Assembly: GCA_947565185.1 (NCBI GenBank)
Contig: CANODU010000011.1
Coordinates: 1-34,838, forward strand
DNA from: an uncultured Eggerthellaceae bacterium
GTDB taxonomy: Bacteria > Actinomycetota > Coriobacteriia > Coriobacteriales > Eggerthellaceae
Reading direction: 5' to 3'
DNA: 34,838 nt
The notes under the pieces are model-generated. The model saw only the letters and a program-made list of their open reading frames with translations, was not told the DNA's origin and made no database searches. The translations under genes and the position numbers were made by a program. Shown in pieces: positions 1 to 7,404 of the stretch (its first letter is position 1; every line of letters starts with the position of its first letter).

Positions 1-43
1 CGGGTTATGAGCCCGGCGAGCTACCAGACTGCTCCACCCCGCA
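1..43 (-). tRNA. tRNA-fMet (initiator, anticodon CAT), 5' part only
   Basis: On the minus strand the first 43 nt of an initiator tRNA are visible; the 3' half lies outside the window. The acceptor 5' strand is (T)GCGGGG, the D-arm follows, and the anticodon stem has the three G:C pairs next to the loop that mark initiators (CGGG, then CTCATAA, then CCCG), with CAT at positions 7-9. In E. coli base 1 is C facing A72. Here the corresponding base is T, so a U1-A72 pair is possible, but base 72 cannot be seen. Confidence 0.93.
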
Positions 44-82
44 TCATCAAGCTTGCTGCTCAAGAGCCTCAAGCGAGGTTCT

Positions 83-110
83 ATGATACACGCAATCAAA
101 AGAAATGCAA
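83..110 (-). promoter_or_regulatory. Probable promoter of tRNA-fMet
   Basis: On the minus strand TTGCAT (105-110) lies 16 bp upstream of TATCAT (83-88). Initiation would fall near 76, about 33 nt before the tRNA. Both boxes match the vegetative consensus at four or five of six positions. It lies between the end of the stress-protein gene and the tRNA. Confidence 0.5.
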
Positions 111-118
111 GAGCGCAT

Positions 119-598
119 CTACTTAACGGTGACCACCGGGATATCGCACTCATGCAAGACGGCATAGCTAACGGAGCCGAGCATAGCCCGAAAGGCGCCG
201 AGCCCGCGCCTGCCCATGACGATCATGTCAATGGCATGTTCCGATGCATATTCGCAGATGCCATAAGCCGGCTTCGCCGCCGCACAAGCCGCGAACTCCA
301 CCTTGCAGCGCACGCTGCTGACCGCACCATCCACGTCTTCATGCAGGTTCGCCAACGTCTCCTCTTTGGCGTTCGCAAGAAGGGTGTTGAACGTGTCCAT
401 GTCCGTGTACACCTGCGACATGCCCACCACCGGCTGCACCGGCGAATCAAGCCCGATCCCCGCAGCACCGATGGGGATGATGGACACGATGTGCAGCGTG
501 GCATCCGCATCGTCGCCGATCATGTCCTTCGCCACCACGAGCGCCTCATTGGATGGTTCGCTGCCGTCGTATGCGACCATGATGTTCTTGTACAGCAT
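119..598 (-). CDS. Universal stress protein, UspA family
   Basis: A single-domain 159-aa UspA-type protein of usual length, cytoplasmic, predicted to bind ATP and act in stress tolerance. It opens with LYKNIMVAYDGS, the first beta strand with its conserved Asp. It ends with the nucleotide-loop signature MGRRGLG...LGSVS followed by IPVVTVK, the last strand. In this loop there are eight rather than the more common nine residues between the second Gly and the final Gly-Ser; binding is still likely. The start at 598 is chosen because AAGGAGG lies just upstream; a longer frame to 652 adds an unlikely N-terminus. The gene is divergent from the amidohydrolase. A TATACT box (629-634) and repeated GCATCCA words (640-660) lie between them. 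Specific stress or partner is unknown. Confidence 0.9.
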   Translation of the reverse strand: MLYKNIMVAYDGSEPSNEALVVAKDMIGDDADATLHIVSIIPIGAAGIGLDSPVQPVVGMSQVYTDMDTFNTLLANAKEETLANLHEDVDGAVSSVRCKVEFAACAAAKPAYGICEYASEHAIDMIVMGRRGLGAFRAMLGSVSYAVLHECDIPVVTVK

Positions 599-628
599 GA
601 TGCCCCTCCTTGCGGTAAGCTTTCCGTG

Positions 629-663
629 AGTATATCCCAAGCATCCAAGCATCCAGCATCACC
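629..663. promoter_or_regulatory. Divergent promoter region with short direct repeats
   Basis: The gap between the stress protein and the amidohydrolase holds a minus-strand TATACT (629-634), a good -10 box for the stress gene. Next to it are three direct copies of GCATCCA (about 643-660). The repeats sit where a -35 box or activator site would be. No known regulator site is recognised. Confidence 0.3.
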
Positions 664-678
664 GGAAGAAGGCGTTGC

Positions 679-1479
679 ATGAAGGTCATCGACTGCCATT
701 GTCACATCTATCCTGAGAAGATCGCGCAGCGCGCCGTTGCGGGCGTGGGCGCGTTCTATGGCCGCGAGATGCATGCACCGGATGGCACGGCCACAGGCCT
801 TTTGAAGGCGTGCGCCAACTCCCCCATTCGCCGCTTCATCGTGCATTCAGTGGCGACGAAGCCCGAACAGGTGCGCTCCATCAACGACTTCATCGCCAGC
901 GCTTGCCATGAGCATCCTGAATTCGTGGGCTTCATGACGCTACACCAAGACTTCCCGGATATCGAAGGGGAGATAGAGCGTGCCTGCGCCTTGGGGCTTC
1001 AGGGCATCAAGCTGCATCCAGATACCCAGCGCGTGAACATGGATGACCCGCGCCTTTTGCGCATCTACGAAGCCGCTGAAGGGCGGCTGCCCATCATCAT
1101 GCACTGCGGAGACTATCGCTATGACTTCTCGCACCCGCGCCGCATGGCGAAGATCTTGCGCACGTTCCCCGATCTGGTGGTGAATGCCGCTCATTTCGGA
1201 GGTTGGTCCATCTTCGACCTGGCACTGGAGCACTTGGAAGACGCCGATTGCTATCTGGATATGTCCAGCTCCATCGAATTCATAGGGCTGCGCCGCACCG
1301 CTGAGCTCTGTCGTGCCTATGGGTGCCACCGCATGATGTTCGGCAGCGATTTTCCCATGTGGCAACCAGTGGCGGAGCTGGAACGCTTCTTGGAGGCGGG
1401 CTTCACCGAAGACGAGCTTGCGCTCATGCTCTGGGACAATGCGCAGCGCTTCATCGCGAACGAGAAGCCTGCAGCGTAA
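679..1479 (+). CDS. Amidohydrolase family 2 metal-dependent hydrolase/decarboxylase-like protein
   Basis: A 266-aa TIM-barrel protein of the amidohydrolase-related family (PF04909 type), cytoplasmic. Metal-site candidates are visible in order: H7 and H9 in DCHCHIYP, H113 in GIKLHP, H142 in IIMHCGD, H172 in NAAHFGG and D224 in FGSDFPMW. Length and motif order are typical. Family members hydrolyse or decarboxylate varied small molecules, so the substrate cannot be named. The ATG at 679 has GAAGG about 8 nt upstream. The gene is single, divergent from the stress protein and convergent with the shikimate kinase-like gene, with only 12 bp between stops and no room for a separate terminator. Confidence 0.85.
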   Translation: MKVIDCHCHIYPEKIAQRAVAGVGAFYGREMHAPDGTATGLLKACANSPIRRFIVHSVATKPEQVRSINDFIASACHEHPEFVGFMTLHQDFPDIEGEIERACALGLQGIKLHPDTQRVNMDDPRLLRIYEAAEGRLPIIMHCGDYRYDFSHPRRMAKILRTFPDLVVNAAHFGGWSIFDLALEHLEDADCYLDMSSSIEFIGLRRTAELCRAYGCHRMMFGSDFPMWQPVAELERFLEAGFTEDELALMLWDNAQRFIANEKPAA

Positions 1480-1491
1480 GCATCACGCGCC

Positions 1492-2019
1492 TCACAAGCC
1501 AAGCGCTGTGCGCACCTGCCTGGCTGCTTCGGTGATGGACAACCCATTGATGTCCACCACGATGTCTGCATGCTGCTCATAGAGCGGCTCTCGCTCGGCA
1601 TAGAGCGCTTCTAAGCTCATGGCGCCCTCTTGGCGCATGACCACGCCTCGCTCGGAGAAATCTGACAAGCGCTCCTCCAGCTCTGGGAGCGCCACGCGCA
1701 GGTATACGATCACGCCTTCCTTCGCCAGATGCTCGATGGCATCATGCGAATAGACAGCACTGCCTCCTGTGGAGATGATGGTGTGTTCGAAATCCAGGCT
1801 TTGGAGCACCTCGTTCTCAACGTCGATGAAGCCCGCTGGGCCCAAAGCGTCGATCAGGCGCTGCAGCGTCTTGTCGCAACGCTGCTGGATGACCAGGTCA
1901 ACGTCCACGAATTCGTAGTTCAAGATCTTCGCCAAGACGATGCCGATGGTGGACTTGCCCGATCCCGGCATGCCGATCAACACGATGTTGTCCTTCGATG
2001 TCAGCGCACTTGGCTCCAT
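1492..2019 (-). CDS. Shikimate kinase-like P-loop kinase (atypical substrate site)
   Basis: A 175-aa kinase of the shikimate kinase fold. Visible are the Walker A loop GMPGSGKST (residues 16-24), the acidic DVD (39-41), where D41 would bind substrate in true shikimate kinases, a lid region (ERGVVMRQ) and the AEREPLY motif carrying a conserved Arg. Two substrate residues are changed. The Arg of the usual GFR motif is Ile (GFIDVE, I65), and the GGG loop is GGS (S87). Shikimate phosphorylation is therefore uncertain. The ATG at 2019 follows GGAAGAG; an alternative ATG at 2031 has a crowded ribosome site. It is the last gene of a leftward unit, 55 bp after the exporter. No other aromatic-pathway gene is nearby. 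Confidence 0.8.
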   Translation of the reverse strand: MEPSALTSKDNIVLIGMPGSGKSTIGIVLAKILNYEFVDVDLVIQQRCDKTLQRLIDALGPAGFIDVENEVLQSLDFEHTIISTGGSAVYSHDAIEHLAKEGVIVYLRVALPELEERLSDFSERGVVMRQEGAMSLEALYAEREPLYEQHADIVVDINGLSITEAARQVRTALGL

Positions 2020-2074
2020 GATCTCTTCCATCCTCTCTGGGCACGGACTCTTCAGTGGTGCACCTGCCCTGTTC

Positions 2075-3010
2075 TCACTCTTGCGCCAGCGCATCCTCGG
2101 CGATGGCTGCGTCCATATCCTGTGGCGGCTTCTTCAGCGGAAACGCTTCGCTCAGTATGACAGCGATCAGTATCAAGCAGAACCCGCATACCAAGGCCAG
2201 CGTCATCTGCTCTCCGTAGAGGATGATGCTCGCCGCCACGCCGAACACTGATTCCAAGGAGAGCAGGATAGCAGCTTGCGACGGCTGCACCTTCGCAACA
2301 GCGGCATTCTGGAAGCCCAAGGCGATGCACGAAGCGAAGACGACCAGGTAGACCATGTTGAAGAGGAAGTCCGGTGTCATGACGGACGCATCAGGGATGG
2401 GTTCGGTCAAAAGCCCCACGACGCAGCCCAACACGCCCGCAACAGCGAACTGGATGACGGTGAGCGCCATGATGTCCGACCGCTTCGCAATGAGAGATGT
2501 GGCCACGATATGAGCGGCGAACATGACGCTGCAGACGAGCGTCATGCCATCGCCGAATCCGATGGAGAGGTCATCCCCTGACAATGAGACCAATCCCACG
2601 CCGCCGATGCAGAGCACAGCAGCGCTCACGTTGTAGATGGTGGGGCGACGATGTGCGATGCCCCAGAAGAGGAAGGGGACGATGACGCAGTAGACCGCTG
2701 TCAAGAACGCATTCTTCCCTGGCGTAGTGAACTTGAGCCCCACGGTCTGCGTCCAGAATGCCAAGAAGATCAGCACGCCCAGCACCGCTCCCCCTTTGAG
2801 CAACGTGCGCCCGAAGCTGGCGCGCAGGCGCTTATGGAAGACCACGCCCAGGATGAGCGCTGTGAGGATGAAGCGCACGCCGATGAGCCATGCGGGTTCC
2901 ATGGCACCCACCGCATCCTTCATCACCACGAACGAGATGCCCCAGATGATGGTGGCGATGACGATCATCAGCTTGTAGACCGCTACAGGCAACGCCCTCT
3001 TCGCGCTCAC
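2075..3010 (-). CDS. DMT-superfamily (EamA) transporter
   Basis: A 311-aa inner-membrane protein with about ten hydrophobic segments in two homologous halves, the EamA-type layout. The N-terminal half begins KLMIVIATIIWGISFVVMKD. The second half contains the typical LLSLESVFGVAAS...YGE stretch (EamA loop Glu) near the C-terminus. Family members export metabolites or amino acids; the substrate is not predictable here. The start is GTG at 3010, three bases after the stop of the DUF2207 gene, implying translational coupling. An internal ATG (2968) has no ribosome site and would cut into the first helix. The C-terminal tail is short, charged and cytoplasmic. Confidence 0.88.
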   Translation of the reverse strand: MSAKRALPVAVYKLMIVIATIIWGISFVVMKDAVGAMEPAWLIGVRFILTALILGVVFHKRLRASFGRTLLKGGAVLGVLIFLAFWTQTVGLKFTTPGKNAFLTAVYCVIVPFLFWGIAHRRPTIYNVSAAVLCIGGVGLVSLSGDDLSIGFGDGMTLVCSVMFAAHIVATSLIAKRSDIMALTVIQFAVAGVLGCVVGLLTEPIPDASVMTPDFLFNMVYLVVFASCIALGFQNAAVAKVQPSQAAILLSLESVFGVAASIILYGEQMTLALVCGFCLILIAVILSEAFPLKKPPQDMDAAIAEDALAQE

Positions 3011-3013
3011 AGG

Positions 3014-4891
3014 CTATCCCCACTCATCCAGCTTCTTCGCCAGCTGGTCCGCAAGAGAGCACGCGGGCTTTCCACCGCGGCCGGTGCGCGGCTTGAGCCA
3101 GATGTCAGCAAGCGTTTCTGCATCCCCCGCTCTGGGCAGCGCGTTCCCTACGGCGAAGGCGTACGGTGCCCGATCATCAGGGATGTCATCCAGCGAAGGC
3201 GCAGCTGATGCCTTCGCCGCCAACGCGAGCGCAGACGCTTCGATATCCGCTCCTAAAGGCGTTCGCCGTGCCAGATAGTTGCCGATGGCCAAACAGCCAA
3301 CACCCGCGAACACGAGCGCACAACCGCGCACGAAAGAGCCACCCCCTACGCCGAAGAACAGCGCGCCTACCATGCAGACGCACCCCGCTATCAGGACCAT
3401 CCGCTGGATGCGCGCGCTGCGCTTATCGAAGAGGTGCGCCTCAGCCACTTCATGGCTCAAGACAACATCCCACGCAGCCAGCTCTTGGCGAAAACGGCTC
3501 GCATCTGCCTTGGCATGACGTGCGATGTCCGTAAGCGTGACGCTGGCATACCCCTCTCCCCAGACATCGAAGAGCAGTCGGAAAGCCTCCTGGTCAATAG
3601 GCGTGCGTACCAGATCCTTCGCGTGAGAGCTCGAACGGAAGCGCATATCCTCATACCCGCATCCAAGCGGGCCTTGTTCGCCGAGCGTCTCCACCATCAC
3701 GGCGCGGCGGCTGATGAGCTGCATGATGAGCGCCACCAGATCCGCCGAGGACGCATGATCCCACCGCAGCAGACGCCGGATGACAGGTGCCTCATACTGC
3801 ATGCAGAGGCTGCCTCCATCCGTTGCCGCCCGCCCGTCTGGCTCCGGTTCGCGCCCGAAGAAGAACCAAAGCGCAAGCGCACCGGCAAGGATGAGGATGG
3901 ATGCTGCTATGAACGCGATGTCCACCGTGAACGAATTCGCCAGCCACGCTGACCAGGTGTCGGTCCAAGCTGCTTCTTCCATCTTCGCGTCATCCAACCG
4001 CGTTCCCGTGTGCGCATAGATGGCCTTGAGGCTCAGATTCGTGAGCCACTGCTGCGGAAAGACGATGTGGGCTTGCGCATATTGTCCGGGTCTCACCTCA
4101 GGGACATGGAACGCGATGGTGCCGTCAGCCTTGACGTTGATGGAACCTGCCGCACCGTGGCCCCATGCGAACACGTTCTGCCCAGAGACCGCCTGCATGC
4201 CCTCGGGCATCGGGAGCTGGAAGGTGACATTCACGCTGGATGCCTGCACGGACGGATCCGCGGGAACGTAGTCCCAGTACAACTCCGCCACGTCGTCGAA
4301 GACGCGCACGGCATCGGTCACCGTCAGGTCGCAATCGAAGATCACACGCCCTTCGGTGGGAGGGAAGACCAGGTAGATCGCCTCATTATGCGGGTCCACG
4401 CAGAATCCCGGCGTATCCGGAATGGGGCTGTCAGAACCTGTTCCCGCATCCCCTTGGCCAGCCGCTGCAGCAGCAAGGTCTTTGGCAAGACCCTGAGAAT
4501 CCTCTATGGCCGTGCGCAACTCCGAGGTATAGGAGATGGGCGAAAGCGTTGTCCAATCGCCATCGATCCCACCCTGCACCGTGCAATGCGCGAAGCGCAC
4601 TGAAGACACGTCCAGCTTTGAGTCCGCCTCCATTGCCGTCACGGGCCATATGAGCGCCGAACGCGCCTCATCGAACAGATACGTGCGCTGCTCTGCCACA
4701 TGCAGAGCACCATCGGTCTGCATCTGTGCGATGGCCTTGATGTTGGCCACACCGAGCGCCGCGAAAGCAGCTTGCGGCAGCACAGCGACCGCAAGCGCAG
4801 CAGCCAGCAGCGCACCCAGCAAGCACGCCGATGCGCTCTTCGCTCTGTCCAGCAAGGATGGCAGCTTCTTCTCCCCTTCTCTGACGATCAT
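3014..4891 (-). CDS. DUF2207 predicted membrane protein
   Basis: A 625-aa secreted-then-anchored protein resembling the DUF2207 family. It has a signal peptide (positive RAK region, Leu/Ala core, cleavage near AAFA, residue ~44), then a roughly 280-residue extracytoplasmic beta-rich domain. A strong membrane segment (IAFIAASILILAGALALWFFF) precedes a cytoplasmic region, a second hydrophobic pair and a soluble C-terminus. Function is unknown for the family. The frame is open to a TTG at 4984, but that extension would overlap the divergent tRNA promoter and lacks a ribosome site. The ATG at 4891 is preferred because a TATAAT lies 13 bp upstream. There is no clear Shine-Dalgarno for 4891, so the start remains uncertain. 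It leads the unit with the DMT transporter. Confidence 0.8.
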   Translation of the reverse strand: MIVREGEKKLPSLLDRAKSASACLLGALLAAALAVAVLPQAAFAALGVANIKAIAQMQTDGALHVAEQRTYLFDEARSALIWPVTAMEADSKLDVSSVRFAHCTVQGGIDGDWTTLSPISYTSELRTAIEDSQGLAKDLAAAAAGQGDAGTGSDSPIPDTPGFCVDPHNEAIYLVFPPTEGRVIFDCDLTVTDAVRVFDDVAELYWDYVPADPSVQASSVNVTFQLPMPEGMQAVSGQNVFAWGHGAAGSINVKADGTIAFHVPEVRPGQYAQAHIVFPQQWLTNLSLKAIYAHTGTRLDDAKMEEAAWTDTWSAWLANSFTVDIAFIAASILILAGALALWFFFGREPEPDGRAATDGGSLCMQYEAPVIRRLLRWDHASSADLVALIMQLISRRAVMVETLGEQGPLGCGYEDMRFRSSSHAKDLVRTPIDQEAFRLLFDVWGEGYASVTLTDIARHAKADASRFRQELAAWDVVLSHEVAEAHLFDKRSARIQRMVLIAGCVCMVGALFFGVGGGSFVRGCALVFAGVGCLAIGNYLARRTPLGADIEASALALAAKASAAPSLDDIPDDRAPYAFAVGNALPRAGDAETLADIWLKPRTGRGGKPACSLADQLAKKLDEWG

Positions 4892-4904
4892 GGGTGACTT
4901 GAAG

Positions 4905-4910
4905 ATTATA
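4905..4910 (-). promoter_or_regulatory. TATAAT -10 box for the DUF2207 unit
   Basis: A perfect TATAAT on the minus strand ends 13 bases before the ATG at 4891, giving a leader of only about 7 nt. No good -35 box is seen at 16-18 bp. Confidence 0.4.
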
Positions 4911-4950
4911 TTGCAGCGCCTGAGGAAGCGTGCGGTTTCTGCGATCTTCA

Positions 4951-4980
4951 TTGACATCGGTTCTGCGGCTCGGGTATGAT
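4951..4980 (+). promoter_or_regulatory. Promoter of tRNA-Ser(GCT)
   Basis: A perfect TTGACA (4951-4956) is followed after 18 bp by TATGAT (4975-4980, five of six). Initiation near 4987 would precede the tRNA by about 15 nt. It lies opposite the start region of the DUF2207 gene. Confidence 0.75.
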
Positions 4981-5001
4981 TCAAAGCTGCTCAGCGCATG
5001 C

Positions 5002-5092
5002 GGAGGAGTGACCGAGAGGCCGAAGGTGCTCGCCTGCTAAGTGAGTATGCCCCAAAAGGGCATCTAGGGTTCGAATCCCTACTCCTCCGCCA
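5002..5092 (+). tRNA. tRNA-Ser (anticodon GCT)
   Basis: A 91-nt class II tRNA. The acceptor stem GGAGGAG (5002-5008) pairs with CTCCTCC (5082-5088), followed by discriminator G and an encoded CCA (5090-5092). The anticodon loop CTGCTAA carries GCT at 5036-5038. The long variable arm (ATGCCCCAAAAGGGCAT) and TTCGAAT T-loop are typical of serine tRNAs. Confidence 0.97.
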
Positions 5093-5203
5093 TTATTCGC
5101 TACGCGGCCGCGCGGCGGGCGAATCTCGTGTCCCAGAAGAACCCTCGCTAGCTTAGCCAAGATATGCATCTCCTTTTAATTCGTAGGTGCCGGTTCCAAC
5201 CCT

Positions 5204-5280
5204 CGTGGATGCTGGCAACCGCCAGCACGTTTGAAGACAGTGCCTTTTGCATGAATATGCAAAAGGCATAGCAAACATCC
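5204..5280. repeat. Intergenic hairpin repeat, copy 1 (double hairpin)
   Basis: Two adjacent stem-loops. TGCTGGC (5210-5216) pairs with GCCAGCA (5221-5227) around AACC. TGCCTTTTGCAT (5241-5252) pairs with ATGCAAAAGGCA (5257-5268) around GAAT. Between them lies TGAAGAC, and after them GGCATAGCAAAC. The same order, spacing and flanks recur at 16219-16290, with the second stem changed on both sides. Confidence 0.75.
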
Positions 5281-5292
5281 TGTGAGGACTTT

Positions 5293-5344
5293 GGTTGGAT
5301 GAGCGAAGCGAATCCAACCTTCTCGCGCAGTGCTTGCACTGCGC
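5293..5344. repeat. Two further inverted repeats
   Basis: GGTTGGAT (5293-5300) pairs with ATCCAACC (5312-5319) around an 11-nt loop containing GAGCGAAGCG. GCGCAGTGC (5325-5333) pairs perfectly with GCACTGCGC (5336-5344) around TT. Neither is followed by a T run, so they are not typical terminators. Confidence 0.6.
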
Positions 5345-5443
5345 TGTTAGTTTGTGCGGCGGAATTGCCTTTCAGGTCAGATGCCCTTTTGCGCCGCATC
5401 ACTTTCCAGGCAGCAACAGGATGAATGTTATAGGTTTGTGCAA

Positions 5444-5510
5444 GCGTATCAAGGGGACGGAGGAGTGAGACGTCCTACGGACGTCTCACTCCTCCGTCCC
5501 CTTGATACGC
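5444..5510. repeat. Perfect 32-bp inverted repeat with 3-nt loop
   Basis: Arms 5444-5475 and 5479-5510 are exact reverse complements around TAC. Each arm begins GCGTATCAAGGGGACGGAGG and ends with GACGTCC. The motif GGGGACGGAGGAG also forms the core of the 24-bp tandem repeat at 34736-34838. The arrangement of two inverted copies of a short motif resembles REP/REPIN-type or MITE-like non-autonomous elements; this is inference, as no transposase lies in the window. Confidence 0.85.
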
Positions 5511-5580
5511 GGCAGTTGCCGGCACCCACGACAACCAAAAGAGCAACAAGCAAGGAAGAGCTGCAGGTACCTGCCGGACC

Positions 5581-5628
5581 CCGCAGATCCTGTGCGCAGC
5601 CCTGAAAGGGTTGCCGCAGGATCTGCGG
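5581..5628. repeat. Long imperfect hairpin
   Basis: CCGCAGATCCTG (5581-5592) pairs with CAGGATCTGCGG (5617-5628). Inside it GCAGCCC (5596-5602) pairs with GGGTTGC (5608-5614, one G-T pair) around TGAAA. No T run follows on either strand. Confidence 0.65.
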
Positions 5629-5681
5629 CCTATCCATTTTCGTTACAGAGCCGAATGGGGTGATGGGGGCAGAAGGTTGCT

Positions 5682-5745
5682 ATAGGTTTGTGCAAGCACA
5701 AACCTATCGTTTTGGAAATGTGCCGCCCGTTGGCGGCACCCACGA
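5682..5745. repeat. Double hairpin with 26-nt block shared with 16178-16203
   Basis: ATAGGTTTGTGC (5682-5693) pairs with GCACAAACCTAT (5696-5707). Its left arm plus CAAG recurs at 5430-5444, where the 32-bp palindrome follows instead of the right arm. Next comes GTGCCGCC (5720-5727), loop CGTT, GGCGGCAC (5732-5739), then CCACGA. The block 5720-5745 is identical to 16178-16203. Confidence 0.75.
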
Positions 5746-5805
5746 GAACGAAAGACAGCCTGATCCCCAGTTGGCCGCACCCACGAAGGTTGAGCGCCCC
5801 AGCGA

Positions 5806-7389
5806 TCAGAGCATGCTGTCCAGCTTGGCGGCAACGTATTGATTGCCAGCCAGAGAGAGGCTGTTCAAGAAGATGACATCCTTGATGTCATTCTCACGGG
5901 CGAAATCCACCAGATTCATGTGCGAATACCTGAAGTCCAGAACATAGACGGTCTCATATGTGTCCACCAGGAAGGGCACGAACGCATTCCCGAACGAATC
6001 CTTCACGATCATGCACGAGGAGCCATCGGTGATCTTCGGATTCACGATCTTGGTGAGCGGATTGTCGCCATTGATGAAGGTGTTGTACAGCGTTCCCGGC
6101 GCCCAGCCAGTCACGTCCCCCACCACGTTACCCTCATGCTCCACGCCATCTTTGTCCCAATAGGTGGTCTCATTCGTACCGCTGGGCACATAGGCGCGCA
6201 CATAATCAGGGTTATCCGCCATCTGCGGATTGTTGTTCGTCTCGGTGTAGAACGTGCCCAGAAGCGGTGCGAACTCCATCTGCTCGAATTCGCCCAGATT
6301 CGCAGGCTCCACGCCCTTCTCTGCGCAGAACTCCAGGTAGGCATAGTATGCACCGAGCGCCGTCCAGTGGTGGTCCGTGCGGAAGTAGATGTATTCGGCA
6401 TTGTGATTGCGCAGCGTCTGCAGCATCTGCACGTCATGGACGTTGTCATTCATGAGCGAATAGAAGTAATCCGTAGCCTTCTGCTGATCGGTGCCCCCTA
6501 AGGATTCCACCTCGGAGGCGGGCAGCATGACCGCTGAATTCGTGGGCACGAGCAGCGAATACACCTCAGCCTGTCCCTCCAGCTCCTCAGCGCATTTGTT
6601 GATGGCTGCCGCGTATGCGTCCACCGAATCCTTGCTGAAGTAGTAGATGCTGTATGCCGCACCATTCTTCACATAGAGGCCGCTCATGATCTGGTTCTGC
6701 ACCTCAGCGGCCATCTGCTCCTCGGTGGGCACCTCTACCTGCGGGCGCGTGTTCTTCGGCTTCGGCGGCTCCTCTTCCTCGGGAGGCACCTCATCAGCCT
6801 GCACCTTGCCGCCCACCATCATCGTGTCGGTCTGCACGCCATAGAGATGCTTGAGGGACTGGTCCAACGTGACCAGTGGCTCCCGCAGCGGATAGGTGTC
6901 CGAATACCACAGCGATACATCGGAGAGGAACGAGCCGTCTAAGAAGCCGTCCAGCGTGAACTCCGGAAACGGCGTGAGCTCGCGCTTCTCCAGATCAGAG
7001 GTGGCGGGGCGCGCGAAGAACGCAAGCCCTATGACGAACCCGAGCGCCAACACGACGCCAAAGGCGCGAATGGCGAAGGCGTGGCCTGACCGCACGCGCT
7101 TCATCTGCTTGCGCGTGAACCGCTTCGGTGGCGCAGGGGTGCGCTCTCCATCTTCGGGAGCATCCTGACTGCCAAAAGCGTCCTCCACCTTCGGTTCGCT
7201 GGCTTCGTGCGGAACATCCACTGCCGCATGAGCGCCGCGTCCCGGTTCTGGCTCTGCCTCTTCGACGCCACCCAGATCGTTCATGATATCGCCAAAGAAA
7301 TCCTGTGAGAACGCATCTTCCATGATGGCGGCCAGTTCGCTCTTCTCGCGCTGCTTGTTGCCATCTTCGCGTTCCTCATCTTTGGTCAT
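5806..7389 (-). CDS. DHHW-family protein (AlgX/AlgJ-like SGNH acyltransfer partner)
   Basis: A 527-aa protein named for its DHHW motif, seen at residues 339-342 (YFRTDHHWTALG). A cytoplasmic, acidic, low-complexity N-terminus of about 100 residues is followed by one membrane segment (~105-125) and an extracytoplasmic SGNH-like domain. S465 in IVKDSFGN is the likely nucleophile, and DHHW would supply the Asp/His. A Pro/Glu-rich linker lies near 200-220. In related systems (alginate, cell-wall polymers) this type of protein works with an MBOAT protein to O-acetylate a surface polysaccharide. Here the MBOAT gene lies 15 bp upstream, strongly supporting that role. The polymer acylated is unknown. 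The ATG at 7389 follows AAGGGGGG. Confidence 0.88.
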   Translation of the reverse strand: MTKDEEREDGNKQREKSELAAIMEDAFSQDFFGDIMNDLGGVEEAEPEPGRGAHAAVDVPHEASEPKVEDAFGSQDAPEDGERTPAPPKRFTRKQMKRVRSGHAFAIRAFGVVLALGFVIGLAFFARPATSDLEKRELTPFPEFTLDGFLDGSFLSDVSLWYSDTYPLREPLVTLDQSLKHLYGVQTDTMMVGGKVQADEVPPEEEEPPKPKNTRPQVEVPTEEQMAAEVQNQIMSGLYVKNGAAYSIYYFSKDSVDAYAAAINKCAEELEGQAEVYSLLVPTNSAVMLPASEVESLGGTDQQKATDYFYSLMNDNVHDVQMLQTLRNHNAEYIYFRTDHHWTALGAYYAYLEFCAEKGVEPANLGEFEQMEFAPLLGTFYTETNNNPQMADNPDYVRAYVPSGTNETTYWDKDGVEHEGNVVGDVTGWAPGTLYNTFINGDNPLTKIVNPKITDGSSCMIVKDSFGNAFVPFLVDTYETVYVLDFRYSHMNLVDFARENDIKDVIFLNSLSLAGNQYVAAKLDSML

Positions 7390-7404
7390 GCGCTCTCACC
7401 CCCC

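Larger units (their letters stand above)
5093..5805. other. 713-bp gene-free region packed with hairpins
   Basis: No credible gene is seen; the open frames here run through inverted repeats and lack ribosome sites and family resemblance. The region holds at least eight inverted repeats, most listed separately: 5210-5227, 5241-5268, 5293-5319, 5325-5344, 5444-5510, 5581-5628, 5682-5707 and 5720-5739, plus the palindrome GCAGGTACCTGC near 5570. Several share sequence with the gap at 16061-16343. The look is that of several small non-coding repeats that landed next to and partly inside each other. Confidence 0.75.

Noticed and set aside
5148-5842. Short open frames in the gap after tRNA-Ser
   Set aside because: All run through hairpins and palindromes, lack ribosome sites, and none resembles a known protein.
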